64,000 nt of DNA from Montifringilla adamsi (taxonomy: Eukaryota; Chordata; Aves; Passeriformes; Passeridae), in assembly GCA_017590115.1 (NCBI GenBank), contig JAGGNK010012114.1, positions 627,467 to 691,466 on the forward strand, in the 5' to 3' direction. Below, piece after piece: positions 47,501 to 60,720 of the stretch. The notes beneath the pieces were generated by a model. The model saw only the letters and a list, made by a program, of their open reading frames with translations. It had not been told where the DNA came from and ran no database searches. The translations under genes and the position numbers were made by a program. Positions within the stretch are counted from its first letter, which is position 1. The number at the start of each line of letters is the position of its first letter.

Positions 47501-50500
47501 GGAGGATTTCAGTTTTGAGAAAATTTGATCAGAGGCAGAAGTCATAAAACAAAGGAAAAAACCTCCAAAATAGCAAAGCAACTTTACTTCATGGCAGTTG
47601 TAGAAAGACTAAGAAGTTAAGGCGTAAGGTTCCAGCAAGGGAGGTCTACATTAGAAACCTTTAGAAAGGCAGAGTGTTAAGGACTGTCTTAGAGTGTCTT
47701 ATAAAAATTATTGTAAGCCAAAATGCTGGTCATATTAGATATCCTGGTCATATTAGAATATGATATAGATCAAGAATAGAATCTATTAAAGAACAGATTC
47801 TTGAACATTTTTATGATATTTACATATTCCTAAGGAGGCTTTTTAGTTTTGCATGACTTAAGTACATGCAAACACCAGAGCTACTTTAGTACACTAAATG
47901 GTGGTGATGATGATGGTGATGATGATGATGGTGATGATGATGATTGTGTCTTACCAGGAGAGCATTGGCAAGAATGTTGGACATGAACTTCCTGCTGCCA
48001 CTGAATCTTTTTGTTATGTCTGCAGGTTTCTGGAATTGCATGGGATGGACAAGGCAGTTTCCTTTTGGAAAAATATTTCTGTTCTTTTCTCGTTTATTTG
48101 TTTGGGTTTTTTTTAAATCACTATCATTTGTCACAAAGATTTACACATGCTGAGTTCCATGGTTTTTCGTTTGCAGTCCATAATTGCAGATTGTTGGGGT
48201 TTTCAGCTCTCCTGACGTAGGATGGTCTCTTAGGAAAAATATTTTACTGTTGAATTGTCCAATGGTACCTTGTGGGACCAATTAATTAAGCTTTGCTAAC
48301 TTTCTGTAGCATTTAGTGCTCCTTGATTTACCTTAGATATAATCCTTTTGTCAGCACAAACAGCTCTCCACACAATCATGTCAGCTAGGTGTATGTGAAC
48401 TGATTGGATTTTTCACATCTCTTTTTTCAACTTGATAACTGAATACAGTTGCAGGAAAAGCATAAGGCTGTGAAAGAAATATGCTAGTTCAGCTGGAAAA
48501 AATGTGTAAAATATGATTTGACTTACTCAGATGCTGATGTACTGACCTTCTTTGTATTCCCTGCAAGTTTTCTAAGTAAAATTAACAGAGAAGGAGTAGA
48601 TTTGCTCCCCAAAAAGTTTCAGAAGCATCAGACTATTCCTCGTGCTATTTCTGTACTGCTAAATTAAGGAGACCTGGGGATTAGGCTTACCCATCCATAC
48701 TGACACAATGCCAGTGCTCCTGCATCCCTTCAGTTTTGGCCCACACCATCTGCTGGGCAAGAGATGGGCCTGTACCCAAGTTGTAGGTTTGTATTTAGTT
48801 GCCTTGTTTTGAATGATAGCATAATTTAGAGGAAAGAATGTGTGCTGTTCTGTGTTGGCTAGAGATTGGCCTTGGGCATACTGAATTTAGTACCATGTCT
48901 TAGGCCATCTGTCCTGGAAAGACGGGAAGGAATTCATGTTTTACTTCTGGCAGAGAAGTTTACACTTCATGGTAAATGTCAGTGCAAGGTCACAGTGAAA
49001 ACTATTGTCCTCTAATTGTTTGCACAGTGACTACCCTTCCAGTCTGCTCAAAATCCATCATCTCCCAACCAGTGCTTTTGCTGTTGAGAGCACAACTATT
49101 CACTAGTGATAATGACAGGAAAAAGACGTGGAGCTTTGCTCTTTTGTGTTCGACACTTTTGAACAGCAAAGACAAAGGCTTAGAAATTATAGCTGATCTT
49201 ATTTCTGAGTAATCACTAGTACACCAAAACATAGGAAGAATAACCTAGCCAACGTTTTCTGGCCCAAACATCCTTATACATTCTAAGCCTGTTGTGAGTG
49301 GTGATACAGCCACAGTCCTTCAGCAAAAATAGCTGTCGGTATTGTGTGACTGGTAAGATTCTTTTTTTCTTGATTAGAACATTATTAGAAACATTGACAC
49401 CTTACAGAGAGAATAATACATTCCCCATGAGATCTGGGATTTAACCTTGAAAGAATACACTGTGACTGAGTAGAAATCTGTCTGCACATCTTTCTAAGTA
49501 AATGCAGAGGAGAAACAAACAAGCAAACAAACAATCTGAAAATAAAAATTTGAATATTTCCCTGCAAGAATGTCAATAAAGGTGTTCACATACTGGCTTC
49601 AAGGAATGTCCAATATATTTGCTGGCAAAAATTTAATTTATGGTAAAAACTATGGTATTCATATTGTTAGTAAAGCTTCAAGGAATTAAGTTAGAAAATT
49701 TCAAATGAACTACTGAGGTAACCTCAGCCAATTATGCCTTGCCTATTGCTCCTAGACCGATAACACCAAATAGAATGTCATCGCATTTATTTTATTCAGC
49801 AGCCTCCAAAAGATCCGTGATAAAAAATGAGAAAAGTGTGACTCTTACAGTAGCTTTGGCCTTGCTCCTCTCTTGACCATAACCCTAAAGCTAGATCACA
49901 CTGAGACTCACACAGGACTGCCAAGCCATCAGAAAAACTTTTGCTTGTTTTCTTGAAAAGAAAGCAGATTTCTGTTTTCTGATAGTCACAGAGCACTGGT
50001 TGGTAGCCAGAGGAGTGGTTTAGGGATGCAGGCTGCTGTTGCTGGGTGTGTCAGTGCAGGATGCTGGGTCCCAGGAATGCTGCTGCAGACCTGTTGGGAC
50101 ACCCAGGCTTGGAGCATCGATGGTGATGAGGAGCTGCAGCACCTGTCCTCCAGCCCCAGCCCCAAAACCTTGTGGCCCTGAGCCAGGGCAGCTCCAGGGT
50201 GAGCTGTGGCGTTGAGCGGCTGGGGTGTCTCAAGGGATCGAGGTGCTCCAGGTGAAGGAGTTGTGGGAGGAGGTCGCACCCACTGGAGTAGGTGGGCAGG
50301 ATCTTCCCAGGGGCCCCATGCAGGGTGTGCTTGCAGCTCCTAAGGTGAGGAAGGCTGGAAATCTGTGGTGGCTAGCAACAGGAGGAAACCTTTCCCATCA
50401 GCAAATGTGTCTTTGCAGAACATGAGCAGTGTCCTGGTGTCAAAGAGCTCTTCTGAAGGACAAGGCGTGATAGGTGGCTGACTAAAGCCGGCAGCATGAG

Positions 50501-53500
50501 TTGCTGGACCAGTTCCCACTTCTTCTCCCCAGGGGTCTACAAATAGTGGTGACCATGGACGGAGGAAGGCAAAAAGGTCACAGGGAAGAGAGAGGAAAAG
50601 CTCAGTGGTGCTGTGAGGACTGCTCATGCATCCCACCCAAAAGGCTGCCACATAATTCATGAAATGTAAATCTTTTTGCTTGTTTCCAAATCTACTCAAG
50701 TCTATCAGGCTCCAAAGTCCAGTTCAAATTCCATGCTGTGTTTACATTTGAGCTGGTATCTTTAACAAGATAATCAGGAAGAGAGGGAAGGAGATGTCTA
50801 TTGAAAGAGAAGAGGGAAAAGCAAGACTGGAAATATCCTCCTAAGTTGTCTCAAACCAAGACAGGACTCAATAAAAATAATAGGAAAATGAAAATTTTCT
50901 CTGCAAAATTAATGCTCCATTAATCCTAAATTCTTAAATAAATATGATTCACATTGCTCATGTCTGTAACAGTTCGGCTTCACAATGCTTCAGCACATAG
51001 GCTGCTTCATAGTCCAGTAAAGAAAACCCAAACCATATGAAAATACTTAAATGACTGTATATTTTGGTATGTTATTGCCTTTTTTTGATTGACGATGTGA
51101 GATAGCACACCTCATTGCAAAGTAATGCTTTTAACTTAAGTCAATTCTAAGTGAACACGTTTTATGCATTTATGCTTGTAGTTTGAAAAAATTGTGTCCT
51201 AAAAAACAGTACTCGCTTTTAATTATACTGTGAACAAGTCACTGGAGATACTTGCATGTCTCAACCAGTGAACATTTACCTGTATTGTCATGCAACTGTT
51301 ACAAGTTTAGGGCTCACAAAGCTGCTGTAGTCTTAATGAAGTAGTTAATGATGTGTGAATTATAGATCCTGACAGCCTCTTTTTAATAAAATCAACAGGA
51401 CGGCATCCACAGTCTACCATAGCTGCTAAACAATGACAATACTGTCTGCTTAACTGTAAGGCAGTATCTTTAAGTAAAGTACCATTCTTGAATGCTTGCA
51501 CTGAAAAATTCTCATCAACATAAAGAGGAATGTGAGCAATGAAGAACAAGCTGATACACATGACACTTCATTTCTTTCAGTTTGGGAAAGAAATGCACTA
51601 GCCACAGGGAATTGGCAAATGAAGCTTCATGTAAAGCAGCGTGTTTTTCATTGTTGTTGTGACAGCATTTCTACGAGATCCTTCACTGAAGTAAAGAACA
51701 ACATAATGGATAATGGACTTTAACAGTCAAAAGTTTTCAGGGCGTTTTTTGTTTTGTTTTGAAACTTTTTTTGAAAGCATGTGAACTTTATCTTCCCAAC
51801 AGCTTTCAATGACCAATTGTCTTCACATTGTAACTAGCTGGAATGTGATAGTTCCACACCTATATGAAAATAGGTACTGTGTATAAATATATATATTTCA
51901 AGGGATTATTTCCATACATTCAGCTACTAGAAAAAGAATGATTGTTGTAAGAATGGAAGGGCTCTTTTTAATTTTTTTTTTGTGTTGCTTTTGCTGATCA
52001 GTCTTACAGCTAGCCAACAATTCAGGGAAAATTTAATGTTCTTCTTGTGTATATTTTCCCTAAATAATCTTTATTGCTTGATAGATTGAAATGAAGCACC
52101 AAGGATTTTGAAAAAAACAAAGCTATTTAATGTATGGGTTTGCTCTTGTTGGTTTTTTTTTCCTACAAAGATTTCAGGCACCCGTCTTTCTCTCACTAAT
52201 TTAGCAGATACTGAAGTGAAGAAAAGGGAAAAGATCCAAGTCACATTCACTAGCTCGTGTAATCACTTAATTTGCAGTCTTGGACCAGGCAATATCAGAG
52301 CAACTAAATAAAAAAGACAGAGAGAAACTGACATGTAAAAAACCCCTCCAACACAACCCAGCTACAAAAGAATGAATCACCTAGCCTGTTATGAACTTGT
52401 GAATATATTCAGGATACAATAAACCTGGTCTTCTGGACTGAATTTACTCAAGTGAAATTTTTGTTGCCAGTAAAGAAGCTACAGTCTGTAAAGTCTGTTG
52501 TAATTACTGTGTGCAAACAAAGCAGGATGACTTGCTCAGGGAAGCACAGCCAAACGTACCCCAGAAGTTCCAAGTCTCTTTTCCTGTGTTGCTGCAGCCA
52601 TTTACACAACAAAGATTGGCCATTGCTGTATTCTTGAAACAAAAATCTTGAAAGTGCTTCCTGCATTTGCACTTTTCCACTCCTCTTTGCCTCTTTCAAT
52701 CTATGTGTGCACATTGTCTACTCAATCCTGTGATTCAAGCAGGTGTTTTTATGTCCTTTCTTATGTGTATCTCTTCATTTCCAGCACTTCATGCCCCACC
52801 TCTCTTCTATAATCTTTGCTCCACCCTTCTCAATTAACATCTCCTTTAGCCACCCCAAATAATATCCTGTATCCTCTGGTCCACTCAGCAACTATGGGGA
52901 AAAACATGACTGCACATCCTTTATGGACTGGGAGACCACCTCTGCCAGTGGATCCATTTTTCCTCCCTGACCCATTCTGAATGCATGGGGGCAAATTTGC
53001 TGCTTGGAGCAGATGCTGGGGAAGATGGTGAAAAGAAAGGCAGACAAGCTGTTAAGACCATTAATCTTCTTACAGGTGAAGACTTTTGGATGATGACAGG
53101 TCTTTCAATCATTTCTCTCTTTCAAAGCAAAACCCAATTTTGTATGCAAAAAAGCCAATGCGGAAAGGGTGGATGTACATCTTCGGGAAAAAAATTATAT
53201 ATCCAGTGCTCTGGATAAACTAGGGATGGTGAAGTAGTGAAGTGTTTTGAAATCATATACATGGCAGGCTTAGCGCCCTAATACCACTCATTATTTTTGA
53301 TATTACTACAGTAACAAAAACCCCAGCAGGTGAGACTCTTTATAAGGCAAAATCTCATTCTAGTAGCTACTGTGCAGCTTCTTTTACTTGTCTCATTATT
53401 AGCATCAGTGGCAGCAAATCCTTGAAAAGCAGTGGTAGTAAAGCTGCCATTGGAGAGAGGCTGGGAATGTGCCTGCTCGGGAGCATGCACAACAAGAGCT

Positions 53501-56500
53501 GCAATAGAGTAAATCTCCCTCCAGTGCAACATGCCATCCACTTCAGGCATCCTGAGTGGTGCCATATGCTGTCAATATTCCTGTTCACAACTGTCACTTC
53601 CTTGGAGAATAAACCACCACACCTCCTGGGAAGTATGGGAAGGGCACAGGTCTTGAACTGGTAGTCTCCAGCACTGGAAAATCAGTAACAAATGTGAAAA
53701 ACTTAATCTGTAGACAAGATTGAAGCCAGCTTTATCTTTTGGGTAAAAAAGCAAAAAATGTGCTAACATTTTACTTGTTTAAGAATTTTTCATTTAATAT
53801 TAAGATAAATATCACAAGTAGTATTGGTTTTCTTTCCTTTTAGACCACCTACCTAAAAGAGAATAAGAGATCCAATCATGCAATGATCATCTGCTTCATT
53901 ACCACACAAAAGAGGTTTAGAAAAGCTTAGGATAAGCGATGGGATTTCTGAGCATGTTTCTGAGTCAAACCTTAGAGATTTCTGAGGTTTGCTTACAATC
54001 CCTTGCCCTTTTCAGCAATCAGACCTTAGAGGACCTTGGAAAAATATAGGTCATTAAATGATTCAGTTCTAATCTATAATGGCTTCTATTGCTATCAGCA
54101 AAACCTCTGCTTTCCATAAACCATATCTCTAAGCATGGTTCTTTAGCTAGAAAAATACTGGCCTGTCATAATTTTTCAATGTGATTTTTTTTTTTCACAC
54201 TGGTACTTTTCTTTTGTTTCTCAGTAGTTTATGTATTCTGTTGCAGCATTCAAGAGAAAATAATTGTGAAAGTGTGTCTTGCACTGCAGATTGCCTTAGC
54301 TGCTTTAGAGCTGGCAGTGTGATGTATCTGATTACAAAAATGGCAGTATTTTACAATCACTAAATCAGTATTTTACAAACAGAAAGAGCTAAAAGGTGAA
54401 AATCAGTAACATCCAATATGCTCTTAAAATGCATAGGTACTTTCATTGCTGTTAGTGTTTTTCAGGGTTCTGAGAGGGCCAAGCAGGTTTCATATGATTC
54501 AGGGACTTTTAAAGTGGCATCTCAATGGCCTGCACTGCTGTTTTTGTTATAGCACAAATCTCATTCAGGCTGGTGCTGTAGGGAGTGTAAACTGGCATGA
54601 TGCCACCAAAATGAGTGCAAATCTGCTGCTTTTTACATTGAGAAGTTTGCCTTGAGATAAAACAAACTCAATTCATGTCCCCTAATGACAAGATAATGCA
54701 CCACATAGAACCACTTTTAAATTTGCTTTGAGTAAACTCAAATGAAGAAAAGTGTGTACCAAAATAAAAACATATTAAAAAAAAAAGCACCATTGAAGGG
54801 TTTGGATGAGTCATTCAGTCTCACCTGAGAATACATGTAGATAAAAGAGTGTAGCTTTGATGGAGGCACTAGTGAATTGGTTATGTTTTCATAATGACTT
54901 CTTTACATTATTGAATACAATGGGAACTTTAAGGCCAACTGCAATAACAGTTTCTCATGAAAAATTAACAAAGAATTTACGGAAATGTAGCAAAAGTCCC
55001 AAAGCAATTAGCTTAGATTCCTCTAGAGTCTGAGAAAAGCCTGGATAATTGCAGACAGAAACTGCATAAAGTGGCTATTTTCATTATCACAGGATACAGA
55101 AAGTCCATTTTCATCACAATGGGACATAATGATGTTAAAGCTAACATGGAGATGTGTTTAAAGAGGTTGAAGCATAGTTTACAGAATGGTTTGATTTACA
55201 TGACATTCAGATCCATATTAAAGATCCTTCCCTAAGTGATGCAGTGTTTTTTACCTGGGGTCTTCAAACCCTTCTGCAAGGTAGGAAAGTAAAATAGATT
55301 GCAGCCCCAGGAAGCTAAATGTACATTACTAGTAGAATGCACAGGAAATAGTTTAATTTAACTTGAATGGAGAAAAGAGAAATTTTTATTCCAATCAGTA
55401 GATAAATACAGATATGAAAGTACTCATCACGTTTATAAGCTAGTGCTGCATAGTTTTGAAACAAAGAATTTATAAAAGTTAAGGTCATGTAAAAATCACT
55501 CTTAAAATCATAAGAACATTGCTGATAGCACCTGTAACACCTCCTCAGCGCTATTTCCTGTTTTTTTCTGTGAGATCCGTTGATGCATTTTATTTTATTT
55601 CATTTCACTACTCTGCACATGGTGTGTTCTCACAGATCTAATTACTCCTCACATGAACTGGAAAGTCATATTCTGGTTGGATGCCCATGCTCAAATGATT
55701 TATGTTACATAACACAAGCAGCCTCTCATAATCACAGATGTCTTTTGCAATGTCAGACACTTCAATCTACAGAGTATTTCGGCAAAAGACCTCCATAAAT
55801 GGCTGTAGGTAAAAGTTTTCTGTTAAAGCACAGAATAATTTCTACACTACTATAGTACAGCCCTGTGGTCATTGTGTGGGTGAAGTTTGCATTGGTCTCC
55901 AAGGGGATTTTGACTACACATTCAGGCCTTATATATTATCACAGCTGAGTAGCAGAAATAGCGTACAGTCTAGCTATTAGGCTTGATTATAATCTTGTTC
56001 ATATCAGTGTGAATCAAAGCAGCCTTGCCAATGTTTTGCATCAGTGAAAGTCTGAAGTACAGATGGGCTTGCTTTTTTTCCCATTAGTTTGACAGTTTAC
56101 CTCTCTCTGAACACTGATATATATTGGTATAATTGTAATTTAGATCCATCTTAAATAGACTAAACATGATTAATGTACGCTAATGCATGATCCTTTTTTC
56201 CTCCATGAATTTTTTGCTAATCTTTGTCTCATATGCAAGTGAGAAGGATAAACAGTTTCAGTGCTTTAATTAGCAGGGAGTTAACATCATAAATCAGAAC
56301 TCATGGGTAGCTGCTTATCACCTGCATGAGTACAAATGAATTTATCTACATACCCATCTGATCAATTTTATCTGGTTTTCTGTTTTCACTGCTTTTTTAA
56401 AAAAAAGTAAATATTCTTCTAAAAAGTTATCTATTTTATCCTATTGTATAATTGCATTAACTGCTGTATAAGACTGATAAGTAATAATAAGGCAGTGCTT

Positions 56501-59160
56501 AAATATTGCAAATGGTTGTGATCTTCTTTTTCCCCAAAGACTGCCTCACAAAAGGAACAGAAAAAACAAAAGAAAGAAAAAGAAAAAAACCCTGCCACAT
56601 TAAAAAATAAAAACCCTATACAAAAATGTTCCTATAAGCGTGCCATGACCAAAACCTTATTTGGATTCACTGAACCAAAAGCTTACTTGAAACTGTGCTG
56701 AACACAAAACTGACTTTAAACATCCTTGGATCTGAAGCTTCTGAATGGTTTAGATACCAGTAGGTCAAATGAAGTCATTGCTCAAGGGCTAGTTTAAAAC
56801 TACTTATAACATGTTTTGATTTACAGATTATCAATTCAGCCAAGCAGCAGAGGAACATATTCGGGGAATCACATAAACAAATACATTCAACTGTACTGCG
56901 GATTAACCTAAAGTGACACATTTATTTAAAAATCTGCCTACTACTTGTCCTCATTGATTAAATGCCCTTAAGAAAGTGAGTCTGATGAAATAGAAGCCAT
57001 TAAGATTCAGCACACCTCCTCCACTCCTTTTGATGGTTGACACATTCCCTGGAGTGGGAGATTGGACGGCTGATAAGCTAACACTGAATTATAAGCACTT
57101 TGTGCAATGTCACTGGCAAATGAAAGATCTACTGTTTTGCTTGCAAAGCAACAGTGCACCTTAACAGCACAAAAATATACATGGTGCAGAATTATTCCAT
57201 CTGCGTGCTGGGAATATAAATGAATGTGTGTGTGTGTGCATCTATGTAGATCATGTGTGCATTTTTATGGCAGAGACCAGCTCACAGTGCAATTCAGCTT
57301 GCTTGGAGGCGAGTACCATTGATCAGGAAAACAGGAGTGTCTCTTTCAGTGTTGTCAGAAAGGCAAACAAGCATGGTGTGATATCTCCATTGTGCGTGCC
57401 ATGGGAAGATTTTTACGAAGCCAAGTCAGGGAATAAGGAAATGGAGAAATGTCCTTCTCCCTGAGTCTCACTGGGCTCAGGAGGAGATTGTGCCTGAATT
57501 TTAGAAGGACCAGACGAAAACAGTCTAGAGATTACTTGGAAAATGAGCTTTGGCATTTGGTACATGTCTGCACAACCAAACAAAGAACTACAGTCTCCAG
57601 TTTTTTCCAGAGCTTGGTGTGAGCTATGTCCTCTCTGCCACAAAAACCCCAAACCAACACTAAACCACTGGACTGATCTCTAAATTGTTTTATCTTATTG
57701 TAGTTCCAAGCATTACATAGATTTTATTTGTAGGTAGCTAATTGTGAGGTCCAACACCTGCTGTCAGCCTCTGTGTTAATACCTTATTTGTTTCTCTTCA
57801 CATTGTTTATTCAGTTTGTTTTTCGACACATATGTGGTGCTGAGCCAGTTTTTACAGCTCCAGATCAGTTCACCTACTCATCTGGGTTATTTTGGGCTTG
57901 AGATCAGTCAACTGTACTGAACAGTATATATATTTTGAGTCATGATGTGGGACTTTCATGATTAATAGGAACAGTTGTCAAGGAAAATGTTCTTAATAAT
58001 TGTGAAAATCCTGCAGCCTCACAAGTTCTGCCCCTAAAAACATCAGTCTAAACTGACAGGAAAAGGAAGGGCTAGAGGTGAAGGTGTTTAGACAAATAGA
58101 ATAATCAAGTACGACATTATGTTCCATGAACTTACTGGTGATTTGGTACCACTGTTCATAAAAAATAGTTTTTGCTGAATAGGAGAGCTAATGAAACCCG
58201 TTTTTCTACAGATCAGCATGCTTTATCCTGCACAGTACCTTCCACACAGACTGTGCTTTCTGCCTCTCTACCCTTCTGCTGACCCCATTGCAAGGGGAGC
58301 AAGTCTGCTCCGGAGCAGCTCTGGGCAGGCAGCTGCTGGCAGGCCGTGGCTGAGTACAGCCCCTCTTCCCCTTCTTCTGCATGAGCACTGGGAGTGTTTC
58401 TGTCCTCTACCCAGCTGCCAATTTTCACACAAGTTCTAGGAGCTTTATTATCCTAGATTTCTACTCTGCTTTTAAATTCAATGCAATTGGCAGAATTACA
58501 GCATGTCTTTTCCTCCTTTATTACTCTACTTGCAAATTTCCCTTCTCAGTTTCCTCCTGGCAGTTTTACGCCTGAGAAATATATGAAGAAACACTCAGCA
58601 TGCCCCCCCACATATCCTATGCTAAATACAGCTATTCAGCATAGCTGTAAGCCAGGACTCTAAATCATGACATTATGGAGTTCATGGCAGGGAGGACAAA
58701 TAAAGAATGGACTAACACAGAAGTTTGTACAGGTGAGGAGTGTTTAGGGTGGAGGGACAGAAAAAGGCAGGTGGGTGGCCAGGTTATGTGCCACAGGATG
58801 ACTTTTTTGAGGCCATCACCTTTGCCTTGAAAGAGACAGACAAAGTTGTAAATTAAAGTATCCTAATATTCAGAGTATCTTAGTATCCTAGAGTGTCTTT
58901 CTACAACAGAGCACTGTTGGAGACACTCAGCTGCCTGCACAAGGTTGTCAGGGACATAGTTTTCCAGCTGCCACTCCAGAAAGCCACAGGATTCCCAATC
59001 TCTGACTTCACCTGTGCACAAAGCTTCTTCAGACACATGAAGATCTGGGAATGGACGTCTCTTAACAGCACCTGTATGTAGGCAGTGGAACTCATCCCCA
59101 GATTCATAAGCAATTCCATCAGTGTGGAAGGAGAAAGCAGGATTGAGGCTGCCGGGTAAG
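47501..59160. other. Intergenic DNA, no gene recognised
   Basis: Long AT-rich stretch. Noted inside: the ATG/GTG repeat, a GC-rich patch at about 50025-50600, an AT-rich stretch with clustered TAATTA and GATAA motifs (56150-56420), a stretch with conserved-looking composition (56940-57130), a short TG run (57223-57238) and a GC-rich patch (58230-58420). No frame has recognisable protein features. Confidence 0.6.
47898..47945. repeat. ATG/GTG trinucleotide repeat
   Basis: Sixteen triplets of atg and gtg ending att. The reverse strand would read as a poly-His frame, but there is no gene context for it. Confidence 0.92.
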
Positions 59161-59290
59161 TGTTTCACTTGTAGGGTTCCACTTGTGAGACCTCATCTGG
59201 AATGCAGTGTCTTGTTTTGGTTCCTCAAAGCCAGCTGTGACAGCTGTGGGTTCACCAGGGTGGTCAGTGGGCTGCAGCATTCAGCATGCC
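59160..59290 (+). mobile_element. Possible CR1 fragment
   Basis: The segment ttgtgagacctcatctggaa then tgcagtgtcttgttttggtt resembles the CR1 block CTGGTGAGGCCTCATCTGGA/ATACTGTGTCCAGTTTTGGG. A following gctggagggaaatggc may be a decayed continuation. Only one block is clear, hence the low confidence. Confidence 0.45.
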
Positions 59291-59979
59291 GTGAGAGCTG
59301 GAGGGAAATGGCTTAAAACCAATTGGTCTTGGCCCTGAGTAGTTTGATCCAACAGGAATGTTGTCTGACCTTCCTGCATCCCTTCCCTGCCATGCAAGCA
59401 TATGAGACCCATTCCAGAAGCTCGGCACTTCAGGCTGGGCTCGCTCCCCATCATGTGGGCCAGCAGAAGAGCATGCAGAAGCTTCTGGGTCATAAGCAGA
59501 GATATCCAGAGATACTGCTGAGCCCTCCTCACGGCAGCCAGGTGGCCTCTAGGCTCCCAGCTCATGGTGTCACTTGGCCTCTGCTTTGGGGAATACTTGG
59601 CTATCTTGTGATGACAAATATGTGGTGACTTGGGACACAGAGCTTTAGCATCAAGAGCAGTTTTTTCCTCACATTTAGACACTATAATATCTTGGTTTCA
59701 AATGTAATATCATGGAAAAGCTTTTAAGAAGCATCACTATAATTCCTTAGCAGTTGCTAAACATTCAGAGGGGGGAGTTTTGGCACTCAGACCATTTCTT
59801 TTCTAATGGCTGTTGTGTGAGTGAACCTTATAAAACCTTATAATAATTTTTGTTCAACTGCTATTGCTATTTTTAAAAGTCCAGATTTACTCTGTCTACC
59901 TGCTACGGTTTCTGAAAGGTATTGGGATACAATGACAACTCTATAATTATTTCTTTGCCATAGAGAAAATCATGTTCAG

Positions 59980-59982
<3 letters not shown>

Positions 59983-60024
<42 letters not shown>
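59983..60024. repeat. Poly-A run of 42
   Basis: Forty-two A residues, followed by ccaaaaaaaccagc. It lies 140 bases left of the LTR and is not clearly part of it. Confidence 0.9.
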
Positions 60025-60026
<2 letters not shown>

Positions 60027-60165
60027 AAAAAAACCAGCAAATAACAGACTGCACAACTCCAGCATGGTAAGGTTACATCACGTACTTGATTGATCTCAGA
60101 AAATCGAAGCCAAGCATGCAAAAAATCCCAAACCAACCCCGTGAAAAGAGGCCATTATTGTCTAA

Positions 60166-60720
60166 TGATACGTGATGGTCTAACCCCAGCCAGCACCCAA
60201 GCCTCAGGCAGCTCTTCACCCACCCCTCCACCATGGAGAGAGGACTGGAAGCTGGGAAATTCATGGATTGAGATAAAGACAGTTTAATAGGGAAAACAAA
60301 AACCATATACACAAACAAATTAAAATAAAGAATGAATTCACTGCTTTCCATGGGCAGGCAGGTGTTCAGCCATCTCCAAGAGAGCAGGGCCCCATCATGC
60401 ATAGCACTTGGGAAGACAAATGCCATTTCTTCCCCCCGCCTTTATGTACTGAGCATGATGTCACATGGTCTGGAAATCCCTTTGGATTGGGCCACCTGTC
60501 CCAGCTGTGTCTCCTCCCAGCCTCTCATGCATTTCCAACATCCTCACCAGCCTTATGCAAGAACAGCAGAAAAGGCCTTGGTTCTGTGTAAGCCCTGCTG
60601 AGCAATAACAAAACATCTCTGTATCATCAACCCTGTGTTCAACACAAATCCAAAATACAGCTCTCTACCAGCCACTGTGAGTAAAGTTAATTCTATTCCA
60701 GCCAAAATCAGCACATGACA
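60166..60720 (-). mobile_element. Endogenous retrovirus LTR (solo or truncated)
   Basis: Read on the minus strand it starts TGTCATGTGCTGATTTTGGC and GGAATAGAATTAACTTTACT, and ends near ...CAGCCTGGCTGGGGTTAGACC-like sequence with CA at 60166. Its ordered blocks (ggctgggaggagacacagct, gggacaggtggcccaatcc, aaagggatttccagaccatg, a TATA-like tacataaagg, and ccatgaatttcccagc near the end) match a widespread bird ERVL-like LTR family that I recognise from memory. A CRE-like TGACATCA (60457-60464) sits just upstream of the TATA-like box. No internal viral genes or second LTR are present. No convincing target duplication: the adjacent five bases are tctaa and aaagc. Confidence 0.8.
60440..60464 (-). 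promoter_or_regulatory. LTR promoter elements: CRE-like site and TATA-like box
   Basis: On the minus strand TGACATCA (60457-60464) is followed by TACATAAAGG (60440-60449), the spacing expected of an LTR core promoter. Activity is inferred only from position within the LTR. Confidence 0.4.

Noticed and set aside
47886..48134. Minus-strand frame with a poly-His run
   Set aside because: The His run is the translation of the ATG/GTG microsatellite.
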